Below are positions 1 through 8,133 of a DNA stretch of 9,965 nucleotides, piece after piece. The notes under the pieces were generated by a model. It ran no database searches. It saw only the letters and a list, made by a program, of their open reading frames with translations, and had not been told where the DNA came from. Every line of letters begins with the position of its first letter. Position 1 is the first letter of the stretch. Location: contig VEQJ01000025.1 of assembly GCA_018883285.1 (NCBI GenBank), positions 1 through 9,965 of the forward strand, written 5' to 3'. Source of the DNA: Alphaproteobacteria bacterium. Lineage in GTDB: Bacteria > Pseudomonadota > Alphaproteobacteria > CAISOG01. Position numbers and translations under genes: made by a program.

Positions 1-127
1 ACTTTCTAATGAACAGGTCGCCCTGTTAGCCCATAGAATCAATCATATCCCCAGAAAATGCCTTGACTACAAAACCCCCGCTGAAGTCTTCTATAATCAC
101 CTGTTGCACTTCAAATGTGAATCCACC
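1..127 (+). mobile_element. Right end of an IS30-family insertion sequence (partial)
   Basis: The first ~120 bases encode the typical C-terminal end of an IS30-type transposase. The stretch around 105-127 (TGCACTTCAAATGTGAATCC, then ACC) resembles the terminal inverted repeat that overlaps the transposase 3' end in many IS30 relatives. The right boundary near 127 is an estimate, because the left end lies outside the window and the two ends cannot be compared. No target-site duplication can be checked. The element points toward kdpB. Confidence 0.5.
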
Positions 128-271
128 TCCCCCCCCTGCGCGGGAGTGACGACCTTTTTTGTTGCTCCGTTATCCCTATCCCTCCGCTGTCATCCTAGCC
201 CCGCCCTTGCCGCTTCTCAGGTGTCATCCTCCGAGCAGGCGGAGATCCAGCCCTGTTGCCGCCTGCTATAA
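2..271 (+). CDS. IS30-family transposase, C-terminal fragment (5' end outside window)
   Basis: An open frame enters from the left edge. Its first ~40 residues include the segment RINHIPRKCLDYKTPAEVFY, which matches the conserved C-terminal signature of IS30-family DDE transposases (R-P-R-K-x-L-x-x-K-T-P-x-E-V-F). These enzymes cut and join the ends of their own element. The catalytic core is outside the window. The frame stays open to a TAA at 269-271, well past the probable end of the element, so the last ~45 residues are probably read-through into flanking repeat DNA. In another frame the sequence spells V-A-L-Q-M-stop (about 104-121), a common natural IS30 ending. This copy may therefore have lost or gained a base just before its end and be defective, or the HFKCES ending may be native. 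Family call is fairly sure; the true 3' end is not. Confidence 0.6.
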   Translation, partial: LSNEQVALLAHRINHIPRKCLDYKTPAEVFYNHLLHFKCESTSPPCAGVTTFFVAPLSLSLRCHPSPALAASQVSSSEQAEIQPCCRLL

Positions 272-336
272 TCGTTCCGCCGCATGCATCCTCTGCCTTC
301 GCAGAAGATGACGACTTTGGTGCGGGTAGGATGACA
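188..336. repeat. Intergenic palindromic repeat mosaic with TGTCATCCT termini
   Basis: TGTCATCCTA at 188-197 is matched exactly, in inverted orientation, by TAGGATGACA at 327-336. A second copy of TGTCATCCT lies at 222-230. Inside are two hairpins: CTCCG/CGGAG (229-233 with 240-244, 6-base loop) and a longer one at 287-310 (9 of 10 pairs, loop CTTC at 297-300). The layout resembles the small non-coding palindromic elements scattered between genes in many alphaproteobacteria, which carry a GTCATCCT...GGATCCAG-like end. Whether this is one degraded element or two overlapping ones cannot be told from a single locus. Confidence 0.5.
264..272 (+). promoter_or_regulatory. Candidate extended -10 promoter upstream of kdpB
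   Basis: TGCTATAAT is a perfect extended -10 (TGn-TATAAT). The position 17 bases upstream (244-249, GATCCA) is a poor -35, but extended -10 promoters can work with a weak -35. A start near 279 would give a leader of about 115 bases before the kdpB ATG at 395. The motif lies inside the intergenic repeat, so chance is possible. Confidence 0.3.
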
Positions 337-394
337 GTGTGATGCACGCAATGCCCGCTGGAATCCTTTGCTGGCCTGTAGTATGGTTGGGGGT

Positions 395-2527
395 ATGAAC
401 ACTGTTGCCCTGCTCCAACCCCCGCCATCCCTGTTGTCGTCGGCGCTGCTTTGGCCAGCGCTGGGGCAGGCGTTTCTTAAGCTGCATCCACGGCGCCTGG
501 CCAAAAATCCCGTCATGATGATGACCGCCGTGATGGCCTTAGCGGTCAGCGCCAGCGCGATGGAGGCCAGCGTGATGCCGCCCATAACCGCGGCCAGCTA
601 TGCGGGCAGTGGTTTTTTGTGGCAGGTGGCGGCCTGGCTGTGGGCAACCGTGTTGTTTGGCAATCTGGCCGAAAGCCTGGCGGAGGGGCGGGGCAAGGCG
701 CAGGCGTCAACTTTGCGCGCCTTTCGCAGTCAGACTTTGGCCAAAAAAGTTAGCAGCGCGGGCGCAACCGACTTTAGCATTGTGCCTGCCCCCGATTTAA
801 GCATCGATGACATCGTGCTGTGCCGCGCCGGCGATGTGATTCCCTGTGATGGCGAAGTGGTGGCGGGCATCGCGTCAATCGATGAATCGGCAATTACGGG
901 GGAATCGGCGCCCGTCATCCGCGAAAGCGGCGGGGATCGTTCGGCGGTGACCAACGGCACCATGGTGCTGTCGGACACCATTTGGGTGCGGGTGACCGTG
1001 GCGCATGGCCACAGCTTTTTGGATCGGATGATCGCCTTGGTTGAGGGGGCACAGCGGCAAAAAACCCCCAATGAAATGGCGTTGCACATCCTGTTGGTTG
1101 GGTTCAGCCTGTTGTTTCTGTTGGTCACCGCCAGCCTGTTGGTGCAGGCCGCCGCCATGCGCGCAACCCTGCCCCCCGCGATGTTGGCCGCCCTGCTGGT
1201 CGCCCTGATCCCCACCACCATCAGCGGCCTGTTGTCGGCGATTGGCATTGCGGGGATGAACCGACTGTTGCGCTTTAACGTGCTGGCGGTGTCGGGACGG
1301 GCGGTGGAGGCGGCGGGCGACATTGACGTGCTGCTGCTGGACAAAACCGGCACCATCACCCTGGGCAATCGGATGGCTAGCGAATTTTTGCCGCTATCGG
1401 GGGTGGATATAGCCGACCTGGCGGAGGCGTGCTGGCTGAGTTCGGTGGCTGATGAGACCGCTGAGGGGCGCAGCATTGTGGAGCTGGCGCTGAAGCGCTA
1501 TGGCGTCGTTAAGCGCGATCTGACCCGCAACACGCCACAGTTTGTGCCGTTTACCGCCCAAACCCGCACCAGTGGCATCAACCTGCCCGATCGCCAAATT
1601 CGCAAGGGGGCGGTGGATGCCGTGCTGAATTACCTGACCGAACAGGCGGGGCAGGATGCGGCCGGCTATTCTGCGCTTAACAATCCCTCCCTTAACAACC
1701 CCTCTAAGGAATTCGCGCTGGCGGTGGAAAGCATTGCCCGCTCTGGCGGTACGCCGCTGGCGGTGGGGGAGGTGACGGCGGAGGGAACCAGGCTGTTGGG
1801 GGTTATCCACCTGAAAGACATCATCAAAACCGGCATCCGCCAACGCTTTGCCGAATTGCGGCGCATGGGCATCAAAACGGTGATGATTACCGGTGACAAT
1901 AAGCTGACCGCGGCGGCGATTGCCGCAGAGGCGGGGGTGGATGATGTGATTGCCCAGGCCACGCCCGAAAATAAGCTGCACTATATTCGCACCGAACAGG
2001 CGGCTGGCCGCATGGTGGCGATGTGCGGCGATGGCACCAACGACGCCCCTGCGCTGGCGCAATCGGATGTTGGCGTGGCGATGCAAAGCGGTACCCAGGC
2101 CGCGCGTGAGGCAGGCAATATGGTGGATTTAGACTCCGACCCCACCAAATTGATTGAGATTGTCGGCATCGGCAAACAGCTGTTGATTACCCGTGGCGCG
2201 CTGACCACCTTTTCCATCGCCAACGATCTGGCCAAGTATTTTGCCGTGCTGCCCGCCCTGTTTATCGGTGCCTTTCCCCAATTGCAGGCGATGAACATCA
2301 TGCAGCTGGCCAATCCGCAAAGCGCAATTCTGTCGGCCATTATTTTTAACGCCCTGATTATTGTGGCGCTGATTCCGCTGGCTCTTCGGGGGGTGCGCTA
2401 TCGCCCTCTGCCAGCTGGCGCCCTATTGCGTCGCAACCTGCTGATCTATGGGTTGGGCGGTATTGTGACGCCCTTTGTTGGGATTAAGCTGATTGATGGG
2501 CTGGTTCGTTGGATGGGGTGGGCATAA
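395..2527 (+). CDS. kdpB: Potassium-transporting ATPase subunit B (KdpB), catalytic P-type ATPase
   Basis: This is the ATP-hydrolysing subunit of the high-affinity K+ pump KdpFABC in the inner membrane. From the ATG at 395 it has 710 residues, against 682 in E. coli. Visible landmarks: NPVM at ~38, actuator-loop TGES at 168-171 (its serine corresponds to the E. coli residue whose phosphorylation inhibits the pump), phosphorylated Asp316 in DKTGT, VPFTAQ in the nucleotide domain, MITGDN, and GDGTNDAP at 545-552. [10 protein letters not shown] in the membrane domain keeps the Asp and Lys linked to ion coupling. An in-frame ATG (383) and TTG (368) lie upstream. I prefer 395 because it best matches the E. 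coli N-terminus, but no strong ribosome site decides it. Oddities: a duplicated LNNPS pentapeptide in the nucleotide domain (1676-1705), and Cys instead of the usual Thr before GDGTND. kdpA is not immediately upstream. kdpC starts 6 bases after the stop. Confidence 0.96.
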   Translation: MNTVALLQPPPSLLSSALLWPALGQAFLKLHPRRLAKNPVMMMTAVMALAVSASAMEASVMPPITAASYAGSGFLWQVAAWLWATVLFGNLAESLAEGRGKAQASTLRAFRSQTLAKKVSSAGATDFSIVPAPDLSIDDIVLCRAGDVIPCDGEVVAGIASIDESAITGESAPVIRESGGDRSAVTNGTMVLSDTIWVRVTVAHGHSFLDRMIALVEGAQRQKTPNEMALHILLVGFSLLFLLVTASLLVQAAAMRATLPPAMLAALLVALIPTTISGLLSAIGIAGMNRLLRFNVLAVSGRAVEAAGDIDVLLLDKTGTITLGNRMASEFLPLSGVDIADLAEACWLSSVADETAEGRSIVELALKRYGVVKRDLTRNTPQFVPFTAQTRTSGINLPDRQIRKGAVDAVLNYLTEQAGQDAAGYSALNNPSLNNPSKEFALAVESIARSGGTPLAVGEVTAEGTRLLGVIHLKDIIKTGIRQRFAELRRMGIKTVMITGDNKLTAAAIAAEAGVDDVIAQATPENKLHYIRTEQAAGRMVAMCGDGTNDAPALAQSDVGVAMQSGTQAAREAGNMVDLDSDPTKLIEIVGIGKQLLITRGALTTFSIANDLAKYFAVLPALFIGAFPQLQAMNIMQLANPQSAILSAIIFNALIIVALIPLALRGVRYRPLPAGALLRRNLLIYGLGGIVTPFVGIKLIDGLVRWMGWA

Positions 2528-2533
2528 ATAGCG

Positions 2534-3139
2534 ATGATGTTTTGGCGTTCCCTTAAGCGATCCCTGATCCTGCTGCCGCTGCTGACCCTGCTGCTGGGCG
2601 GGGTGTATCCAGCGGTGGTTTGGGCGGCGGGCAAGCTGTGGTGGCCGTCTCAGGCGGCGGGCAGCCCGCTGTTTCACGATGGCCAGCTGGTGGGAAGCCG
2701 CCTGATTGGCCAGAAATTCACCCAGCCGCAGTATCTGAACAGCCCTGCTGGCTTCGACTATGCCACCATGCCATCGGCCAAGCCGACCCAGCGTTACCGC
2801 CTGCACCAGGATGGGCGGCTGGTCATCGGCTGTGCGCCCACAACGGATAAGGTGGCGGATAGTGCTGTAGATTGCAGCGCTAGCGGGCTGGATCCCTTTA
2901 TCCCGCTGGACAGCGCGTTGCAACAGGTTGGTCGTATCGCGGCGGCCAGGGGGATGGCGGATGACCCCGTGCGCCAACTGATTCAGAGCCAGGCGGAGGG
3001 CGGCGGCACCTTTGGCGGCATCGCCCGCGTTAACCTGTTGCAAGCCAATCTTCGCTTAGATCAGCTGTTGCCAGGCGCATCATCCTTATCAACTCCCCCC
3101 ACCGATAACCCTTCTTTACCAAACCCACCGCCATCATAA
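2534..3139 (+). CDS. kdpC: Potassium-transporting ATPase subunit C (KdpC)
   Basis: KdpC is the single-pass accessory subunit of KdpFABC; its periplasmic domain is thought to help K+ reach KdpA. The 201-residue product has a basic start, one membrane helix at ~10-33 containing the family motif GGVYP, LIGQKF at 58-62, SASGLDPFI at 115-123, a R-I-A-A-A-R-G segment at 134-140 and a V-N-L-L-x-x-N-L-x-L-D-x-L ending near 167-178. The order and size fit KdpC. The middle (65-110) is divergent: the usual SRPSAT-like and SGGSN-like stretches are not recognisable. Two cysteines (100 and 114) lie in the part expected to be periplasmic and could form a disulfide. The last ~17 residues are a Pro/Ser-rich tail. 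It is translated just behind kdpB. A second ATG lies directly after the first (2537). Confidence 0.93.
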   Translation: MMFWRSLKRSLILLPLLTLLLGGVYPAVVWAAGKLWWPSQAAGSPLFHDGQLVGSRLIGQKFTQPQYLNSPAGFDYATMPSAKPTQRYRLHQDGRLVIGCAPTTDKVADSAVDCSASGLDPFIPLDSALQQVGRIAAARGMADDPVRQLIQSQAEGGGTFGGIARVNLLQANLRLDQLLPGASSLSTPPTDNPSLPNPPPS

Positions 3140-3209
3140 CCCCTTTTTCTGTTGTCCTCTTGCGCATGGCGAAAGCTTTTGCACACCCACCAAAATCGGG
3201 TTTCCTAAA

Positions 3210-5201
3210 ATGCCAAAATCTCTAGGCGACAGCCCCCGCCCCGATCCCGAATCGTTTTTGCCAGAATCTCATTTAGAGGCGGTGGAGGGGCAAACGCGGG
3301 GGCGCCTGAAAATTTACTTTGGTGCCGCCCCTGGTGTTGGCAAAACCTATGCCATGTTGTTGGCCGCCCAAGCCCGCAAGGCTGATGGCATTGACGTGCT
3401 GGTTGGGGTGGTCGAAACCCATGGGCGTGAGGAAACCGCCAGCTTGCTTAAGGGTATCCCGATCCTGCCGCGCCAGCGGATTGAACAGCGTGGCCAGCTG
3501 TATCATGAATTTGACCTGGATGCCGCCCTGGCGCGTCACCCGCAGCTGATTTTGATGGATGAGCTGGCGCACACCAATGCCCCCTCAACCCGTCATCCCA
3601 AACGCTATCAGGATATTGAGGAGCTGTTGGCGGCGGGCATCGACGTTTACACCACCCTGAACGTCCAGCATATGGAAAGCGTTAACGACATCGTCGCCCA
3701 GATTACCAAGGTCATCGTGCGCGAAACCGTGCCCGATAGCGTGGTGATGGGCGCGGATGAAGTGGTGTTGGTGGATCTGCCCCCCGTGGAGCTGTTGCAG
3801 CGGTTGAAGGAGGGTAAGGTCTATGTGCCCGCCCAGGCCGAACGCGCCATGCGCAACTTTTTCCAACAGGGCAAGCTGACCGCCCTGCGTGAGCTGGCCT
3901 TGCGTTGCACGGCGGAACGGGTCGATGATCAGATGGTCACCTATATGCGCCGCCATGCGATTCAGGGACCCTGGCCAGCCAGCCAACGCTTGATGGCCTG
4001 CCTGACCGCTGACAGCGATCCGATTCGGCTGATACGCGCCACCCGCCGCTTTGCCGAAGCGATTCAGGCCAAATGGCTGGCGGTGTATGTGGAGCAGTTA
4101 AGCCATGATGAAATGCAGGATCCGGCCAGTGATGCCATCAACAAGGCTTTGCGGCTGGCCGAAGAATTGGGTGGGGAATGTTACACCCTGTCGGGATCCT
4201 CTGCCGCGCGCGAGTTTGTCAATTTTGCCCGCAGCCATAACATTACCCAGCTGGTGGTTGGGGAAACCGCCCGCACCCCCCTTTCCCTGCTGCTTAACCC
4301 ACCCTTAAGCCAGCGGCTGTTGCGGCTGGAAAGCGGCATCGCGGTGCAGGTGATTGCTGGCAGTGAGCCTGAAAAGCGCCCCCACGCTGGCTATCGCAGA
4401 CGAATTGGTGGCTTAAGCAACTTTGGGCGAATTTTTGACTGGCGCGCCTATGCCTATAGCGTGCTGGCGGTGGTGGTGGCGGGCGGCCTAGCCTGGTTTT
4501 TTAGCCATTTCCTGAATTTATCGGCCATTTCCATGGTGTTCTTGACAGCGGTCATGTTCAGCGCGGTAAGTTTTGGCCTGGCTCCCTCGCTGCTAGCCAG
4601 CCTTCTAAGCTTTGTTTTGTATGATTATTTTTTTATGCCGCCGCTGCGCCATGTTTCCTTTTTAGAGCCCGAACATTTCTTTACCCTAATGGTCTATCTG
4701 CTGGTGGCCAGCATCAACAGCAATCTGGGCGATCGCTTGCGCAACCAATCTTCTTTGGAACGGCGGCGACAGCGCAACACCAATTTGCTCTACGCCCTTT
4801 GCCAACAACTGATGCTGACCAACAATGAAAAAGAGTATTTGCGCATTCTGGCCGCCAAGATAATCGAACTGACCCAGGCAGAAGTTTTGATTCTGCAGGA
4901 AGATGGCGGCAGCCTGCGCCTGCTGGATGATGGATTGGCCAGCCTGACCTTGAATGAAACCGATTGGGCGGCGGCCAATTGGTGTTGGAGCAGGGGTGAG
5001 GAGGCAGGCTTGCAAACCGATACCCTGCCGGGGGCGGGCTATAACTTTCGGCCGATTCGTGGCCAGCATGCAATGGTTGGCCTGATTGGCATTAAGCCGG
5101 AACGACCCAGCATCCTGTTGCAACCCGAATGGCGCCGCCTGGTGCAACAACTTTGCGCCCACACCGCCCAGGCTATTGAGGCACAAAGGGTGAAGTCTTA
5201 G
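3210..5201 (+). CDS. kdpD: KdpD-like potassium/turgor sensor lacking the histidine-kinase domain
   Basis: KdpD normally senses low K+ or turgor and phosphorylates KdpE to switch on the kdp operon. This 663-residue protein has the sensory part only. The KdpD domain is at ~31-240, with Walker A GAAPGVGKT at 38-46, MDELAHTNAPSTRHPKR at 116-132 and TLNVQHMESVND at 149-160. A universal-stress-protein-like domain is at ~258-383, four predicted membrane helices at ~412-505, and a GAF-like region at ~526-655. The E. coli protein is about 894 residues and continues into HisKA and HATPase domains. Here the frame ends (TAG 5199-5201) just where the transmitter should begin. No H-box or N/G boxes follow in the 188-base gap, so this is not a simple frameshift. 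The start lies 70 bases after kdpC; no terminator is seen between them, so co-transcription is likely. Short KdpD proteins are known elsewhere, so it may be functional through a partner kinase. Confidence 0.9.
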   Translation: MPKSLGDSPRPDPESFLPESHLEAVEGQTRGRLKIYFGAAPGVGKTYAMLLAAQARKADGIDVLVGVVETHGREETASLLKGIPILPRQRIEQRGQLYHEFDLDAALARHPQLILMDELAHTNAPSTRHPKRYQDIEELLAAGIDVYTTLNVQHMESVNDIVAQITKVIVRETVPDSVVMGADEVVLVDLPPVELLQRLKEGKVYVPAQAERAMRNFFQQGKLTALRELALRCTAERVDDQMVTYMRRHAIQGPWPASQRLMACLTADSDPIRLIRATRRFAEAIQAKWLAVYVEQLSHDEMQDPASDAINKALRLAEELGGECYTLSGSSAAREFVNFARSHNITQLVVGETARTPLSLLLNPPLSQRLLRLESGIAVQVIAGSEPEKRPHAGYRRRIGGLSNFGRIFDWRAYAYSVLAVVVAGGLAWFFSHFLNLSAISMVFLTAVMFSAVSFGLAPSLLASLLSFVLYDYFFMPPLRHVSFLEPEHFFTLMVYLLVASINSNLGDRLRNQSSLERRRQRNTNLLYALCQQLMLTNNEKEYLRILAAKIIELTQAEVLILQEDGGSLRLLDDGLASLTLNETDWAAANWCWSRGEEAGLQTDTLPGAGYNFRPIRGQHAMVGLIGIKPERPSILLQPEWRRLVQQLCAHTAQAIEAQRVKS

Positions 5202-5210
5202 CCCTTTTGT

Positions 5211-5260
5211 TGGGGGCGGGGCATAGCCGACGATGGCCAGGGCTATAACGCCCTCCCCCA
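5211..5260. other. GC-rich inverted repeat after kdpD
   Basis: TGGGGGCGG at 5211-5219 can pair with CCTCCCCCA at 5252-5260 with one mismatch. A smaller perfect stem, AGGGC/GCCCT (5239-5243 with 5250-5254, loop TATAAC), competes for part of the right arm. It begins 10 bases after the kdpD stop, where a terminator could sit, but there is no T-run after it. It may be an mRNA-end-stabilising structure, a weak terminator or chance. Confidence 0.3.
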
Positions 5261-5286
5261 TATCCATGCCCGCATACCCATGAATG

Positions 5287-5302
5287 TTAACCGTGCTTTA
5301 AC
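5287..5302 (+). promoter_or_regulatory. Perfect CtrA-type binding site (TTAA-N7-TTAAC)
   Basis: TTAA at 5287-5290, seven bases, then TTAAC at 5298-5302 reproduces the full consensus for CtrA, the alphaproteobacterial cell-cycle response regulator. It lies in the 188-base gap between kdpD and the hybrid kinase, 87 bases before the kinase ATG. I see no convincing -10 at the expected distance, so whether it activates or represses cannot be inferred. The function depends on the organism being an alphaproteobacterium with CtrA. Confidence 0.5.
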
Positions 5303-5389
5303 GCTTATTTCAGCTTTGCTGGCGATGATGAGGGGGATAAAGCCATAAAATTTTAAAGGCTTACCAATCACCCCTTAGGTTGCTGTATT

Positions 5390-8116
5390 ATGTTGGCATT
5401 TCGACCAAAATTGCGCCGCCCCCTGTCGTTAAGCTTTAAGATTCTGGGCCCCATGGTCTTAACGGTGGTGGTGTTAACCGGCGGATTGTTGTGGCTGCAC
5501 TACAGCGTCACCACCCCCCCCTGGCAGCTGGTTCTGATGACCCTTCCTGTAACCGCGATGGTGGCGGTTATCAGCTTTGAAGTTTACCTGCTGCGCCCAT
5601 TGCGCCAACTACAGGCCGATTTGCGTGGCCTAAGCCTTAAGAAAAATCAGCTGGTGGGCGACTATGCCCCTGATGAGCTAGGGGAATTGGCGCAAGCGAT
5701 TAAACAGACTTTTGACCAATTGCGGCGCCTGGACAGCCAATTTCAGGCGATTGGCCAGAATCTGCCCGGTATCATCTATCGATCTTTCGCGGGCAGCGAT
5801 CGCCCGACCTTTTATCTGTCGGAGGCCTGTCAAAACCTGACGGGCTATCCCGCCAGCGATTTTCTGTACAACCGCGTGCGGCGGTGGCGCGATATTATCC
5901 ACCCCGATGATATTCCCCTGGTACAGCTGGCCATGGTCGAACAACTTAGCACCAGTGACAGCTATAACCTGCGTTATCGGCTGATTTGCGCGGATGGCAG
6001 CGAGCTGTTGGTGTCGGATCGTGGTCGCCAGATTCGGGATGAGCATGATCGCCCGATCTATTACGACGGGGTGATTATGGATGTCACCGACACCGCCCAG
6101 TTAGAGGCCACCCGCGAAGCCCTGCACGACTATGAACGCATCACCGCCCATATTTTTGAAAACACCGGGGATGGGATTTGGATTTGGGAAATGGGCACGG
6201 ATAGGGTGATTTATTCCAAGGAATGGTGGGCGATGTTGGGCTATCAGGCGGGCGAACTGCCCAACCATCCCGAAACATGGTGGCAACTGACCCATCCCGA
6301 CCACCTGCCCCTGGTTAAAAAGACCATCGCCCGCTATCTGGCGGGGGAATTGCCCCATTATGCCATCGAATTTCAAATGCGTCATAAGGATGGTCACGAT
6401 ATTTGGGTGCTGTCACGCGGCAGTATCGTCAAAGGCACGGGGGGCAGGCCGAATCGCTTTGTCGGCAGCAATACCGATATCACCCCGATGAAGACCGCCA
6501 CCGCCGAAGCCGAAAAAGCCAATGTCGCCAAAAGCGAATTTTTGGCCAATATGAGCCATGAAATCCGCACCCCCATCAATATCATCATGGGAACCGCCGA
6601 ATTGCTGTTGGAAAGCCAACTGTCCAACAAACAAAGCTATCAAGCCAATATGATGATGTCGGCCTGTGAAAATCTGTTGGTGATTGTTAACGACGTGCTG
6701 GATTTGGCAAAGGTTGAGGCGGGACGGCTGAATCTGGAAAAGGTCAGCTTTGATTTGATTAACCTGGTGCATGAGGTGATTCAGCTGTTCTATCCCCGCG
6801 CCCAGGCCAAAGGGTTGGATTTGATTGTGGACTATGACTGGCGCACCCTGCCCGCCCAGGTGATGGGCGATCCCACCCGCATCCGCCAGATTCTGAACAA
6901 TTTAATCAGCAATGCGATTAAATTTACCAACGATGGTTACGTAAAGCTTGAACTGACCGCGGTGCCCACCAGCCAACAACAATACTCCCTGGTTTTTCGC
7001 GTGCTTGATAGCGGTATCGGCATTAACCCATCGATGCGGGATAGTGTTTTCGACAAATTTACCCAGGCCGATGCCTCCACCACCCGTCAATATGGTGGTA
7101 GTGGGTTGGGTTTGGCCATTACCCGCGAATTAAGCCTATTAATGGGTGGCCAGATTCGCTATCGACCCAACACCCCCCAGGGCAGTTGTTTTGAGGTCGA
7201 ATTGCCCATCGAAAGTGCTGATCAACAACCCCTTCTACCCCCAGCAGCGGGCTGGTCATCGCTTAATGGCGATGGGGCATCGCCCAGGGTGCTGCTGTTG
7301 GCACCATCAACAGCCTATCAACCGCTGTTGACACGCTGGTTGGAATGGTCGGGGTGCCATGTTGATTGCTTATCACCAACAGCATGGGCGGAACAAATTG
7401 ATGCGCTTAAGCAACAGACAGCCCCCCGCTATAGCCTGTTGCTGATTGGCGCCAATCGGGATGAAACCGCCTTAATACCCATCATCCAAAGCCTTAAAGA
7501 TGGTGTCGCCTTTGTCGCCCATAAGGTGGTGGCGGTGGTGGATAGTGACCATAGCGCCCTGCAAACTTTGTTGTTGGATTACCCCGAAATTCAACAGCTT
7601 TATCCGCCGCTGTTGCCGATACCCCTGCTAAAAAGTCTTGGTGAATCCTATAGCCCCCCATCTTACGACCAGCCTATCGCAAACCCCGCCACCCTTGGCA
7701 CGCTTAGCCCCGCCAAAGTGCTGGTGGCTGAGGATGTTGTTTTTAATCAACGGATCGCTGAGGAGTTTTTGGTTAGCCTAGGCTGCCAAGTGGTGCTGGC
7801 CAAAGATGGGGCAGAGGCGTTGGCTAAGGCAGCCGACACCAGCATTGATTTGATCCTGATGGATTGCCAAATGCCGGTCATGGATGGCTATCAGGCCGCC
7901 CAAGCCATTGTTCAAAAACAACAAACGGGTGGCTATCGCACCATCCCGATTATCGCCCTTACCGCCCATGCGATGGTGGGGGATCGCGAAAAATGCCTGG
8001 CGGCGGGGATGCGGGACTATCTGGCTAAGCCGTTAAAAAAAGCCACCCTTAAGGCAATGCTGGACAAATATTTATCCAATGATCAGGTCATTAGCGCGAC
8101 CAACCGCCATTCCTAA
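5390..8116 (+). CDS. Membrane hybrid sensor histidine kinase (PAS-PAS-HisKA-HATPase-REC)
   Basis: A 908-residue inner-membrane phosphorelay kinase. Two helices at ~17-38 and ~45-67 enclose only a very short loop, so sensing is probably cytoplasmic or within the membrane. A HAMP-like linker (~69-118) follows, then PAS 1 (~119-238, ending [11 protein letters not shown]) and PAS 2 (~250-368, with DGIWIWE and a GSNTDIT end). The HisKA H-box is SHEIRTP with His390. The ATPase domain shows [11 protein letters not shown] (503-513), DSGIGI (540-545), FDKF (554-557) and GGSGLGLAI (569-577). Residues ~632-750 fold-match a receiver, but the phosphoacceptor position reads LLLIGAN with no Asp. The final receiver (~776-895) is intact: E781/D782, Asp825 in [13 protein letters not shown] at 858-859, Lys880. 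No HPt domain follows, so a separate phosphotransfer protein is expected. The ATG at 5390 has only a weak TTAGG upstream. It may partner the transmitter-less KdpD; ligand unknown. Confidence 0.93.
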   Translation: MLAFRPKLRRPLSLSFKILGPMVLTVVVLTGGLLWLHYSVTTPPWQLVLMTLPVTAMVAVISFEVYLLRPLRQLQADLRGLSLKKNQLVGDYAPDELGELAQAIKQTFDQLRRLDSQFQAIGQNLPGIIYRSFAGSDRPTFYLSEACQNLTGYPASDFLYNRVRRWRDIIHPDDIPLVQLAMVEQLSTSDSYNLRYRLICADGSELLVSDRGRQIRDEHDRPIYYDGVIMDVTDTAQLEATREALHDYERITAHIFENTGDGIWIWEMGTDRVIYSKEWWAMLGYQAGELPNHPETWWQLTHPDHLPLVKKTIARYLAGELPHYAIEFQMRHKDGHDIWVLSRGSIVKGTGGRPNRFVGSNTDITPMKTATAEAEKANVAKSEFLANMSHEIRTPINIIMGTAELLLESQLSNKQSYQANMMMSACENLLVIVNDVLDLAKVEAGRLNLEKVSFDLINLVHEVIQLFYPRAQAKGLDLIVDYDWRTLPAQVMGDPTRIRQILNNLISNAIKFTNDGYVKLELTAVPTSQQQYSLVFRVLDSGIGINPSMRDSVFDKFTQADASTTRQYGGSGLGLAITRELSLLMGGQIRYRPNTPQGSCFEVELPIESADQQPLLPPAAGWSSLNGDGASPRVLLLAPSTAYQPLLTRWLEWSGCHVDCLSPTAWAEQIDALKQQTAPRYSLLLIGANRDETALIPIIQSLKDGVAFVAHKVVAVVDSDHSALQTLLLDYPEIQQLYPPLLPIPLLKSLGESYSPPSYDQPIANPATLGTLSPAKVLVAEDVVFNQRIAEEFLVSLGCQVVLAKDGAEALAKAADTSIDLILMDCQMPVMDGYQAAQAIVQKQQTGGYRTIPIIALTAHAMVGDREKCLAAGMRDYLAKPLKKATLKAMLDKYLSNDQVISATNRHS

Positions 8117-8133
8117 ACGGCAACCGCCACCCC

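Noticed and set aside
63..97. TTGACT...TATAAT as an outward promoter at the IS end
   Set aside because: Both hexamers are good, but the spacer is 23 bases, too long for a working promoter.
730..1476. Long minus-strand open frame inside kdpB
   Set aside because: It is antisense to a strongly conserved P-type ATPase, has no recognisable domain and reflects the GC-rich codon pattern of kdpB.
1394..2086. 230-codon minus-strand frame inside kdpB
   Set aside because: Its His/Arg/Gly-rich composition is typical of an antisense shadow, and it overlaps the catalytic GDGTNDAP region of KdpB.
5384..5389. TATTAT just before the hybrid kinase ATG as a -10 element
   Set aside because: Transcription would start inside the coding region, and there is no matching -35 at 16-18 bases.
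5202..5389. Remnant of a KdpD kinase domain in the gap after kdpD
   Set aside because: No H-box, N-box or G-box coding sequence is seen in any frame.
5390..8116. CckA orthologue
   Set aside because: The two-helix, two-PAS, receiver layout is similar, but CckA has an H-D-F-N-N-L-L H-box; this protein has the common SHEIRTP type plus an extra pseudo-receiver.
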